Shown here in pieces: positions 21,930 to 29,635 of a stretch of 64,000 nucleotides of DNA. The stretch covers positions 17,747 to 81,746 of the forward strand of contig MEQX01000009.1 in assembly GCA_001770415.1 (NCBI GenBank), in the 5' to 3' direction. Position numbers and translations under genes: made by a program. The notes beneath the pieces are model-generated. The model was not told where the DNA came from, did not search any database, and was given only the letters and a program-made list of their open reading frames with translations. How positions within the stretch are numbered: position 1 is the stretch's first letter; the number at the start of each line of letters is the position of its first letter. The DNA comes from Betaproteobacteria bacterium RIFCSPLOWO2_02_FULL_63_19 (lineage in GTDB: Bacteria > Pseudomonadota > Gammaproteobacteria > Burkholderiales > SG8-39).

Positions 21930-22955
21930 CTACTCGACCCGGGCGCCGACCTTACCGAGTTCGGTCTCCAGTTCAGTGAGCACCTGATGTGGATCGTAGC
22001 CCGCCTTGCGCACCGATTCGGCCCACTCCTTCTCGACGGGCTTGGCCGCGTCGTGCCACAGCTTCAATTCCGCCGGGCTGACTTTGGTGAAGACGTGATT
22101 CGTCAGCTTGCGGCTGTTCACCTGGTCGCGCTGATCCTGGTCGTACCAGTGCTTGTAGACCCTCCCCGCCCATTCCGGCGTGCAGGTGTCGTCGATCGCC
22201 TTGCGCTGCGCGGGCGACATGCGCTCATATACGGCCTTGTTGATGACGTGGACGAACGTCGCAACATAGACCCGGGCGTCGAGCGTGTATTTCGTCACCC
22301 GGCCGAACTTGAAGGGGCCGGTCAATCCGCCTAACGTGACGGAGATTCCGTCGGTGACGCCGCGCTTCAGGCTCTCGAAGGCCTCCATGATCGGGATCTG
22401 CACCGGGTTGCCGCCCATCGCGGTGACGTAACGCGACATGGTCTGGTTGGCAGTGCGGATGTTCAGCCCCTTGATGTCGGCCGGAACCCTGATCGGCTTG
22501 TTGCTGTGAAAAGTGGCCCAGTCGTGCGTATACGCGTGGCACGTGATGACGTCGCTCATTTCCTTGGCGGCGTACTTTCTGTACCAGCGGGTGATCGCGG
22601 GCGCCGCCTTCAGGCTGTCGCCGACCGTGAACGGCAGGTCGACGGTACCAATCACCGGGAAACGGCCGGGCGTATAGCCGGGATTGACGAGGGTAATGTC
22701 GGCGATACCGCGCTTGGCCATGTCGTAATGGTCGCGGCCCGAACCGAGTTGCGACGACGGATACAACTGGACCTTGAGCGTGCCGTGGGTCGCCTTGGAG
22801 AGCGCCTCGCCCCACTCCTTGTAGCCGGCGGTTAACCCATGCCGCGGCGGCACCCAGTACCCCAGCTTAAGCGTGATTGTTTCTTCGGCATAGACGCCGG
22901 TCGCTGCTGCCATAAGCACGATCGCGCCCGCGGTGCGCTGCCATTTCATGTCCAT
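21930..22955 (-). CDS. dctP: TRAP transporter substrate-binding protein (DctP family)
   Basis: This 341-residue periplasmic protein has a signal peptide (cleavage near VYA-EE), then LKLGYWVPPRHG and the family core LNIRTANQTMSRYVTAMGGNPVQIPI with the conserved Arg that binds a substrate carboxylate. The ligand is therefore probably an organic acid. GGGAGG lies six bases before the ATG. It leads a dctP-dctQ-dctM unit. It is on the same strand as, and 452 bases downstream of, a corrinoid methyltransferase gene, so it may import that cluster's substrate. Confidence 0.92.
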   Translation of the reverse strand: MDMKWQRTAGAIVLMAAATGVYAEETITLKLGYWVPPRHGLTAGYKEWGEALSKATHGTLKVQLYPSSQLGSGRDHYDMAKRGIADITLVNPGYTPGRFPVIGTVDLPFTVGDSLKAAPAITRWYRKYAAKEMSDVITCHAYTHDWATFHSNKPIRVPADIKGLNIRTANQTMSRYVTAMGGNPVQIPIMEAFESLKRGVTDGISVTLGGLTGPFKFGRVTKYTLDARVYVATFVHVINKAVYERMSPAQRKAIDDTCTPEWAGRVYKHWYDQDQRDQVNSRKLTNHVFTKVSPAELKLWHDAAKPVEKEWAESVRKAGYDPHQVLTELETELGKVGARVE

Positions 22956-23407
22956 CTCTTTCCTCCCTTTTCACGGTGGCTTTCGGCCAAACCTTTCCGT
23001 CTGGTCTGCCGATCGGCGGAAGGGGTTCGACGCCTTTCTGCTCTTTCTATGGATCTGGTGAAACGGGTTCCAGTCTATCTCACCTGTTCCGGACCTGTCG
23101 ATGCAAAACGAAAGGACGATTCTCCCCCGCACTCGTGCTCGGATGTCATCGGTCATGGCTCGCTGCGCAGCGACTGAGCGTTTGATGCTGCGGCGCGCGA
23201 TCTCTATCAATTCGACTCGGAGCGCGTGATTCGCGCGAATCGGGCCACGTGGCGCGTCGTCTGCTGGACATTTTGTTGCGCCGCAGCGCCCCGGCGATAC
23301 TCATGCCCCGACGTTCGTCGGTGGCTCCTCGGGTCCGCCTGAGATTCAGACAGGCTCAAGCAGTTGAATGCACCCCGCCTGCGCCGATCTCAACACAGGC
23401 GAGACGC
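22956..23407. other. Intergenic region upstream of the TRAP operon
   Basis: These 452 bases hold no gene I can support. They should contain the dctP promoter on the minus strand, but I see no clear -35/-10 pair. No terminator hairpin with a T-run is visible after the methyltransferase gene. Confidence 0.5.
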
Positions 23408-24700
23408 TCAATCGTAACGCCCGAAATCGTGCACGGCCCGGAACATCGCGAATACATTTTCGTTCTTCGCCTCTTCAGGAATACCAGTGGCGGCGTCGAG
23501 CATGAAGCCCCCGCCCTTGCCGACCACTTCGATCAGCTTGCGGCAGTAGTCGCGCACTTCCTGCACCGAACCGGCGATCAGCATCGAAGCGGGCACGTTG
23601 CCGCGCAGACAGGTGATATCCCCGAGCACCGCCTTGGCGCGGAACAGGTCGCTGCGCTCGAACCAGTAGATGCACTTTGCCCTCGGAACGTCGGCGATAG
23701 TCTCGAAGCGCGAGCCGCATTGCCCCTCCCAGAATACGAGCGGGGTTAGCCCCGCGGCGATTAGGCCGAGCATCACCTTGCGCAACTGCGGCCAATAAAA
23801 AGTTTTGAAGTGATCCAGCGACATGAAATTGTCGGTGCCCCAGTGCAGCGGCATGAACACCAGCTTGCAGGGGCTCCCCGCCGCCCGCTGGACCGCATCG
23901 CGAATGAGCATGGGGATAATGCGCTCCATCGCTTCGAGAAGCTTTTCGGGGCGCCTGCGCAGATCGAGCATGATGCCCTTCGATCCGCGCAGGTAATCGC
24001 CCAGGTAATCGTAGGGCGCAACCGTGGACGCGTGGCGGCCCAGCGGAAATCCCAAGTCGATGAGTTCCTGCTGGAAGGTGGCCGCGCGATCGAGCATCCG
24101 ATTAGCCTCGCGCCCCGCTTCGGCGATGCGTTCCAGCGCCGCCGCTGTTTCAGGTTCGCCGAAGTAACGCACGTAAAAGGGCACACGCACCGAGGTGCGC
24201 CCGGCGAGCTGCGGCAGCTTCGCGAGCGGCGCGTAGGCTTCGCACACGCGCGGCAGGTAGCGCGTGAATAGAAACCAGCTCGGGTCCTCGATGAAGTCGC
24301 CGTACTCCTCGGCACTCATGTGTTCGCCGTCGATGTACTGGTAGGGGCGATTGTCGGGCAGCCCGTGGCCGGGCCACTGCATCGAGCGGTAGTCGAGTAT
24401 TTCGAGAGTCGGTCCGAGCGCCGTTGCCTCATACGGAGAATTCACCGAGTCGGGCTGCAGATCGAGCACCGTGCGCCGGGTCGCGGCAGCCAACGCTTCG
24501 TAGTCGTACATCGCGGTCCGGTTTGAAATGCCCGCGTAGCGCGCGTGCCAGAACGGGCTGGAGTACGAAATCGGTACGCGGTCGGGGATCTTGAGCGCCT
24601 CGACGTCAGCGAGCCGCCGCTCCCTTGCGGCGTAGGCCTGCTTCGCCTGCTCGGCCGACGGGGCTGAAAGCATCGTCGCGTCATTTTTCATGGAATGCAT
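23408..24700 (-). CDS. URO-D fold methyltransferase (MtaA/MtbA-like), paralogue 1
   Basis: This 430-residue protein belongs to the uroporphyrinogen-decarboxylase superfamily but sits among corrinoid methyltransfer genes, so it is best read as a methyltransferase acting with the corrinoid protein. Shared with paralogue 2 are AMYDYE, the WPGHG motif, YLRGSKGIMLD, PLHWGTDNFMSL, the WEGQC motif near residue 330 and CLRGNVPASML near 373. The Cys of WEGxC and of CLRGN are plausible zinc ligands by analogy with MtaA-type enzymes. It is transcribed divergently from the main cluster and shares the FNR-box region. It could be a methyl-donor-specific MT-I or act on a second substrate. Confidence 0.75.
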   Translation of the reverse strand: MHSMKNDATMLSAPSAEQAKQAYAARERRLADVEALKIPDRVPISYSSPFWHARYAGISNRTAMYDYEALAAATRRTVLDLQPDSVNSPYEATALGPTLEILDYRSMQWPGHGLPDNRPYQYIDGEHMSAEEYGDFIEDPSWFLFTRYLPRVCEAYAPLAKLPQLAGRTSVRVPFYVRYFGEPETAAALERIAEAGREANRMLDRAATFQQELIDLGFPLGRHASTVAPYDYLGDYLRGSKGIMLDLRRRPEKLLEAMERIIPMLIRDAVQRAAGSPCKLVFMPLHWGTDNFMSLDHFKTFYWPQLRKVMLGLIAAGLTPLVFWEGQCGSRFETIADVPRAKCIYWFERSDLFRAKAVLGDITCLRGNVPASMLIAGSVQEVRDYCRKLIEVVGKGGGFMLDAATGIPEEAKNENVFAMFRAVHDFGRYD

Positions 24701-24732
24701 TCCCTATGCAGGCTCGCCAATATTAGCCCATC

Positions 24733-24738
24733 TTTATA
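24733..24738 (-). promoter_or_regulatory. Candidate -10 for methyltransferase paralogue 1
   Basis: The minus strand reads TATAAA 33 bases before the ATG at 24700. The -35 region is poor. Confidence 0.35.
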
Positions 24739-24863
24739 CATGATTCGCCCAAAGACGCAGGAAACTACGCGTGCTACCGGATTCCATCGCCCCCCGCTTC
24801 TGGGCATCGGATCGCAAAAGTGGGCGATGGGCACCAGCCCACACTGCAACGGCGATCCCGCAA

Positions 24864-24883
24864 TGCTTGATGCAGATCAAGCA
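24864..24883. promoter_or_regulatory. Perfect FNR/Anr box
   Basis: TTGAT-GCAG-ATCAA at 24867-24880 matches the FNR/Anr/Dnr consensus TTGAT-N4-ATCAA at all ten defined positions, and the symmetry runs on to 8-bp arms at 24864-24883. Its centre (24873.5) is 28.5 bases before a plus-strand -10, as in class II FNR-activated promoters. Confidence 0.8.
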
Positions 24884-24901
24884 CCGGCAGGTCCGATTGT
24901 T

Positions 24902-24907
24902 TGTAAT
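24902..24907 (+). promoter_or_regulatory. Candidate FNR-dependent class II promoter (-10 element)
   Basis: TGTAAT matches five of six bases of TATAAT. With a transcript start near 24914, the FNR box centre falls at about -40.5, close to the usual -41.5. There is no good -35 hexamer, as expected when the activator overlaps it. Confidence 0.6.
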
Positions 24908-24975
24908 GCCAACATTTGGCCCAATGACAAGTTCACGCCCGCAAGGGCGACGGGCCAGGAGGATCCCCGCACCAT

Positions 24976-25065
24976 ATGACTGAGCCGATCGCCGCTACTG
25001 CGGCCGGGACCACTGCGGTCCGGGGATCAGCGCGCGCGCGTGCGGCGTGCCGAAGTCCCGGATGA
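24976..25065 (+). CDS. Possible 29-residue leader peptide overlapping the MetV-MetF start
   Basis: An ATG at 24976 opens a frame of 29 codons, rich in Ala and Arg, whose TGA (25063-25065) overlaps the ATG of the MetV-MetF gene as ATGA. AGGAGG lies 13 bases before it, which is long for efficient initiation. It may couple translation of the next gene or be chance in GC-rich DNA. Confidence 0.3.
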   Translation: MTEPIAATAAGTTAVRGSARARAACRSPG

Positions 25066-26486
25066 AGAGCGTCCGACTTTGGTCGGTTCGGCACGCAGGA
25101 GCGATCGGGCGTCTGCACGCCCTGTTCATACGCGTCGCACCGCGATTACGCCGCAGCGTCGCGTGGGTGGGTCCGCAGCGCGTCGAGCGACTGGTCGCCC
25201 CTGCGGAGCGGGCGATCAAGGGGCTGTTATTCGATTGCCATATGTGCGGCTGCTGCACCCTGTCATCGACGGGCATGGCGTGCCCGATGAACTGCCCGAA
25301 GCGGCACCGCAACGGCCCTTGTGGCGGCGTCGCGGCAGACGGCAGTTGCGAAATTGACCCAGGCATGCGCTGCGTATGGCTGGAGGCGCTGGACGGATCC
25401 AAACGCCTTGCCGACGCTACCAAATTCGCACAGATACAAGCGCCGGCGGATGAAAATCTAACTGGCTCGTCGGCCTGGGTACGCACCATCCTGAGCGGGA
25501 ATGTCATCGTTGAAGAGTCGACGAACACGAACAACCCGCCCGCCGAGCGCGTGCCAGGCGCACTGGAACAGGCATGCAAATCGGGACGATTCGTGGTCAC
25601 CGCGGAACTCTCGCCCCCGGACTCAGCCGATCCGCAGGACCAGTTGCGCCGGGCAACGGCATTTCGTGACATGGTCGACGCGGTCAACGTCACCGACGGC
25701 GCCGGAGCGAACTGCCATATGTCGAGCCTCGCCGCATCGAGCCTGCTCACAGCCGCCGGATTCGATTCGGTATTTCAGCTCGCGTGCCGCGACCGAAATC
25801 GAATCGCCATGCAGGGCGACATTCTCGGCGCGGCGGCACTGGGCGTGCGCAACCTGCTCGCGGTGACCGGCGATGGCGTGGCCAGCGGTGATCATCCGCA
25901 GGCGCGCCCGGTATTCGACCTGGACTCGGTGTCGTTGTTGCGCATCGCCCGCGGCATGCGCGACCGTGGCGAATTCGCCTCCGGCCGCCGCTTGAGCGTC
26001 CGCCCCGACCTGTTTCTCGGTGCGACCATTAATCCGTTCGCACCTCCGTTCGAGGAGCGCATCATCAACTTCGCAAAGAAGATCGCCGCCGGCGCGCAAT
26101 TCGTGCAAACCCAGTATTGTTTCGATCTCGCAATGTTCGAAACCTTCATGCGTGAAGTCAGATCGCGTGGATTGAACCAGCGCTGCCACATATTGGCCGG
26201 AGTGGGACCTTTACCTTCCTTGCGCACGGCGCGCTGGATGCGCGCCCATGTTCCCGGCGTGCACATTCCCGAGCAAGTCCTGCACCGGCTGGAGCAGGCG
26301 GCGGATCAGAAACGCGAAGGTGTCAGAATCTGCGTGGAGTTGATCCGCGCCTTGCGTGGGATCGAAGGAATCGCAGGTGTGCATATCATGGCGCACCGAA
26401 ACGAGCATCTGGTGCCGGATATCCTGCGCGAATCGGGATTGACCGAGGAGCGCGGCGAATCGTCGGCGCAGCGCGACGCGACTTGA
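25062..26486 (+). CDS. metF: Fused MetV-MetF methylenetetrahydrofolate reductase
   Basis: This 474-residue protein has the MTHFR C-terminal-type (MetV) cysteine domain at its N-terminus, with FDCHMCGCC, GMACPMNCPK and NGPCGG at about residues 57-90, followed by a MetF flavin TIM barrel from about 165 (VVTAELSPPDS, NVTDGAGANC, LLAVTGDG, GAQFVQTQYCFD). MetV-type reductases work with methyl-branch corrinoid systems such as the Wood-Ljungdahl pathway. Here the enzyme could oxidise methyl-THF to methylene-THF. I prefer the ATG at 25062 over a GTG five codons earlier because of the ATGA overlap with the small upstream frame. It leads the plus-strand cluster. Confidence 0.82.
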   Translation: MKSVRLWSVRHAGAIGRLHALFIRVAPRLRRSVAWVGPQRVERLVAPAERAIKGLLFDCHMCGCCTLSSTGMACPMNCPKRHRNGPCGGVAADGSCEIDPGMRCVWLEALDGSKRLADATKFAQIQAPADENLTGSSAWVRTILSGNVIVEESTNTNNPPAERVPGALEQACKSGRFVVTAELSPPDSADPQDQLRRATAFRDMVDAVNVTDGAGANCHMSSLAASSLLTAAGFDSVFQLACRDRNRIAMQGDILGAAALGVRNLLAVTGDGVASGDHPQARPVFDLDSVSLLRIARGMRDRGEFASGRRLSVRPDLFLGATINPFAPPFEERIINFAKKIAAGAQFVQTQYCFDLAMFETFMREVRSRGLNQRCHILAGVGPLPSLRTARWMRAHVPGVHIPEQVLHRLEQAADQKREGVRICVELIRALRGIEGIAGVHIMAHRNEHLVPDILRESGLTEERGESSAQRDAT

Positions 26487-26596
26487 ACGAGGCGCGCAAT
26501 CCATATCGAAAACGGCAGCCGCGATTCGAGCAGGACAGGACATTTTCGACGACAATGTAATGGCTTGAAACCCTTGCAGAATCAAGGAGCATGCAA

Positions 26597-27604
26597 ATGG
26601 GTGAACGAAACTTCGTGATTGACATGCAGCATCACTACATACCGCCGCAGGCACTTCAATATGTTGGCAGAACTCCCGAATTCGATTTTTCGAAAAGCAT
26701 TAACCGATTTCGCAATGCTTCAAGCAAGATTTCGGATATCGAAGCGGACATCGCCTACCTGGACGCCGCCGGCATCGACATGGCGGTCCTCAGCACCGGA
26801 TCGTTCAGTGCCAACGGCATCAATTTCTGCCGAGCGTGCAATGACGGTTACGCGGCGGCCCTCAGGCGTTATCCCAAGCGCTACATCGGCATGATCCACG
26901 TCTATCCGCTCGGCGATCCGAAGCGTAATCGCGATGAAATCAAGCGCTGCGTCGAAGAACTGGGCCTGACGGGTCTGACGCTCGCGTCCTCTTACGGCGA
27001 CACCAATGTCGATTCGCGATTGCTCGACCCCATCTACGAAAGCGCGCTTGAATACGATATGCCGATATTCGTTCACCCGACGGTGCGAACCGACCTGTGG
27101 GGCGGAGACCGCTATGACATGTTCGCCACCGTGTCGCGCGAATACGATATCGTCAAGTCCTTTGTAGAGATCTTTTATGGCGTGCTCCCGCGGTATCCGG
27201 GCCTGAGAATCATCGTGGCCCATTTCGGTGGCGGCCTCACGGCGCTCAAAGGCAGGTTGCTCGCCTGGCATCAGCCTGAGAACATTCCGATTCCGGAACT
27301 GAGCAGAAAACGCGGCCTCGCAGTAGAGGAAGCCCGGGAACTGGGCCTTTATCAGGATTTTGAGGAACGCCTGGCAAATTGTCTGTTCGACTCTGCGGGT
27401 TACGGTGGCTGGCTGCCCGTCATAAAGTCTTCGTTCGAGGCCCTGGGTCCGGACCATGTATGCTTCGCAACCGACTACCCCTATGAGATGGAAAAGATTC
27501 CTCACGTGAGAAAGATGCTGTCGGATATAGAAGGCCTGGGAGTAAGTGCAGAAGACAAGAAGAAGTTCTTCGGGGAAAACGTCAAGAAAGCGTTTCGCCT
27601 CTGA
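26597..27604 (+). CDS. Amidohydrolase-2 (ACMSD-like) family protein
   Basis: This 335-residue TIM-barrel protein belongs to the amidohydrolase-2 group, which includes metal-dependent decarboxylases and hydrolases. Visible landmarks are IDMQHHYIPP at the N-terminus, FVHPT near 155, VAHFGGG near 205 and CFATDYPYE near 293 with the metal Asp. The first position of the usual HxH pair is Gln here (Q-H-H), so the metal site may be altered. AAGGAG lies seven bases before the second ATG (26597), which I prefer to the ATG two codons earlier. Its place between MetV-MetF and the corrinoid protein suggests it processes the methyl donor or its demethylated product, for example by decarboxylation. Confidence 0.75.
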   Translation: MGERNFVIDMQHHYIPPQALQYVGRTPEFDFSKSINRFRNASSKISDIEADIAYLDAAGIDMAVLSTGSFSANGINFCRACNDGYAAALRRYPKRYIGMIHVYPLGDPKRNRDEIKRCVEELGLTGLTLASSYGDTNVDSRLLDPIYESALEYDMPIFVHPTVRTDLWGGDRYDMFATVSREYDIVKSFVEIFYGVLPRYPGLRIIVAHFGGGLTALKGRLLAWHQPENIPIPELSRKRGLAVEEARELGLYQDFEERLANCLFDSAGYGGWLPVIKSSFEALGPDHVCFATDYPYEMEKIPHVRKMLSDIEGLGVSAEDKKKFFGENVKKAFRL

Positions 27605-27692
27605 TCGCCACGGGCACTCGCGGCGGATGGCTGCCTGGAATATGCTGTTCTTGCGCGAACCGGTCTTTGCGAGACAATTTCTAATGAGGTAG

Positions 27693-28340
27693 ATGATGAT
27701 TGAAAACGAAAAAGAACTGATCGAGGCGATCGCCGAAATGCGCGAAGAGGAGGCATTCGCTCTCGCAAAAGGGATGCTCGACCGGGGCGAGGATCCGGTG
27801 CGTGTGCTGGAGCTGTGCCGCGAGGCCATGGACATTGTCGGCAAGCGCTTCGAAAAACAGGAGTACTTTCTTCCCGAACTGGTGCTTGCCGGCGAGATGC
27901 TCGAGAACATCGGTGCCATTGCCAAACCGCTGATTCAGGAAAAATCCGGTGGCGCGTCCAATAAGCTTGGGCGCGTCCTCATCGGTACCGTACACGGTGA
28001 CCTGCATGACATTGGCAAGAACATTGTCACCTTCATGCTCGATATCAACGGTTTCGAGGTAAAAGACATAGGCATCGACGTGCCGGTGGCGAAGTTCGTG
28101 GAGGAAATCCAGGACTTCAAGCCGGCGGTCGTCGGCCTGAGCGGCTTTCTTACACTCGCATTCGACTCGATGAAAGAAACCGTGCAGGCGATCGAGGCGG
28201 CAGGACTGCGCGATCAAATGAAGATCATGATAGGCGGCGGACAAGTCGACGAAGCGGTACGCACCTATACGGGCGCCGATGCATACGGGATCAATGCCGT
28301 AGCGGCGGTGACGCTTTGCCGGGAATGGATTGCGGCCTGA
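27693..28340 (+). CDS. Corrinoid methyl carrier protein (MtaC/MtbC/MetH-like)
   Basis: This 215-residue protein has an N-terminal four-helix cap (to about 85) and a Rossmann-like cobalamin domain. The signature VHGDLHDIGKNI gives D103, H105 and G108 of the D-x-H-x2-G motif, with His105 as the lower cobalt ligand; VGLSGFL and MIGGGQVD supply the rest of the binding site. It carries the methyl group between the URO-D-type methyltransferase and the folate methyltransferase. GAGG precedes a double ATG (27693 or 27696). Confidence 0.92.
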   Translation: MMIENEKELIEAIAEMREEEAFALAKGMLDRGEDPVRVLELCREAMDIVGKRFEKQEYFLPELVLAGEMLENIGAIAKPLIQEKSGGASNKLGRVLIGTVHGDLHDIGKNIVTFMLDINGFEVKDIGIDVPVAKFVEEIQDFKPAVVGLSGFLTLAFDSMKETVQAIEAAGLRDQMKIMIGGGQVDEAVRTYTGADAYGINAVAAVTLCREWIAA

Positions 28341-28387
28341 TTACGGCGTGCACGGATCCATAGGTGAACCCTGAGGGCGAGCCGGCC

Positions 28388-29635
28388 ATGCCCGCGAGCA
28401 GTGGTGCGATAGCCTACTCGGAGCGCATGAAGCGAGTCATGGATGCGGTGCAGCTGAGGCAGCCGGACCGCGTTCCAGTTGCGTTTTTCAGCATGTTCTG
28501 GCTCGCACGCTATGGCGGCATCAGCTATCGCGAAGCCATGTACGACTACGCGCGGCTGTCCGAAATTGCCCGACGAGCCCTCCTCGAACTGCAGCCGGAT
28601 ATGTACGCGCTGCCGCATCTATTGACGGCTGTTGGCCCGGCGATGGAGACGTTGGGATACAAACAGCTCGAGTGGCCGGGCCACGGTACCGCGCAGGATG
28701 TGTCCTACCAGTACGTCGATCGCGAATACATGAAGGCCGAAGAATTCGACGAATACCTGCTTGACCCGACCGGTTTCTACTTGCACACCTATCTGCCCCG
28801 CATTGGAGCGGCCTTTGAGGGCATGGAGAAGCTCCCCATGTTCCCGGGGCTGTATTATTTGCGTCTGGTCATTGCGTCACGCCAATTCGCATTTCCAGAG
28901 GTCCAGCGCGCGCTCGATCACCTGCGGCAAGCCGGCGACGAGGCAATGCGACTCGTCGAACACGCCGACCGGTTCGCGGACGAAATGGCGGAGCTTGGAT
29001 TTCCTCTCACGAATGGTGCCACCGCTCCCGCACCATTTGATTTCTTCGCCGACTACTTTCGCGGCTCCAAAGGCATCATGCTCGACATGTATCGCCGTAA
29101 GGACAAGCTGCTGGCGGCGATTGAACGCGCCGCGATCTTCATCACGCGGCAGGCCATAAAGACATGCAAGGCGAGTTCGAGCAAGATCGTGTTCATTCCG
29201 CTGCACTGGGCCTTCGACGGCTTCATGTCGCTCGCCCAGTTCAAACAGTTTTTTTGGCCTTCGCTGCGAAAGCTAATATTCGATCTCATCGATGCCGGAC
29301 TTGTCCCGATGCCGCTCTGGGAAGGCGACTGCACCTCTCGCCTGGAGACCATCGCCGACATTCCGAGCGGCAAGGCGATCTACTGGATCGAGCGGACCGA
29401 CCTGATCCGCGCAAAGGAAGTTCTCGGCAACGTCGTTTGCCTTCGAGGCAACGTACCGGCCTCGATGCTCACCACCGGTACGCCGGACGAGGTTGATGCA
29501 TTCTGCCGCCGCCTGATCGAAACGGTCGGCAAAGGCGGCGGTCTGATTCTCGACTGTGGCATCGGCATTCCGGACGAATCCAAGCCGGCGAATGTCAGAG
29601 CCATGTTCGAATCCGCGCGAAAGTACACTCCGTAA
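28388..29635 (+). CDS. URO-D fold methyltransferase (MtaA/MtbA-like), paralogue 2
   Basis: This 415-residue protein is homologous along its whole length to paralogue 1 on the other side of the FNR box (AMYDYA, WPGHG, YFRGSKGIMLD, PLHWAFDGFMSL, WEGDC, CLRGNVPASML). It directly follows the corrinoid protein and is the likely MT-I of this operon. Its TAA overlaps the next ATG (TAATG). The start at 28388 is preferred to a GTG at 28364; neither has a strong Shine-Dalgarno. The methyl donor is unknown. Confidence 0.78.
   Translation: MPASSGAIAYSERMKRVMDAVQLRQPDRVPVAFFSMFWLARYGGISYREAMYDYARLSEIARRALLELQPDMYALPHLLTAVGPAMETLGYKQLEWPGHGTAQDVSYQYVDREYMKAEEFDEYLLDPTGFYLHTYLPRIGAAFEGMEKLPMFPGLYYLRLVIASRQFAFPEVQRALDHLRQAGDEAMRLVEHADRFADEMAELGFPLTNGATAPAPFDFFADYFRGSKGIMLDMYRRKDKLLAAIERAAIFITRQAIKTCKASSSKIVFIPLHWAFDGFMSLAQFKQFFWPSLRKLIFDLIDAGLVPMPLWEGDCTSRLETIADIPSGKAIYWIERTDLIRAKEVLGNVVCLRGNVPASMLTTGTPDEVDAFCRRLIETVGKGGGLILDCGIGIPDESKPANVRAMFESARKYTP

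Larger units (their letters stand above)
24701..25061. other. Divergent regulatory region of the corrinoid methyltransferase cluster
   Basis: This region of about 360 bases holds, from left to right, a minus-strand -10, a perfect FNR/Anr box, a plus-strand -10 at class II distance, a 13-base palindrome (24908-24920, GCCAA-CAT-TTGGC) at the predicted start of transcription, AGGAGG at 24957-24962 and a small open frame running into the MetV-MetF gene. Each is listed separately. Confidence 0.65.

Noticed and set aside
24954-24961. GCCAGGAG in the MetV-MetF leader, matching the start of the B12 box of cobalamin riboswitches.
   Set aside because: The match stops after eight bases, the predicted leader upstream is too short for the riboswitch, and the bases are explained by an AGGAGG ribosome-binding sequence.
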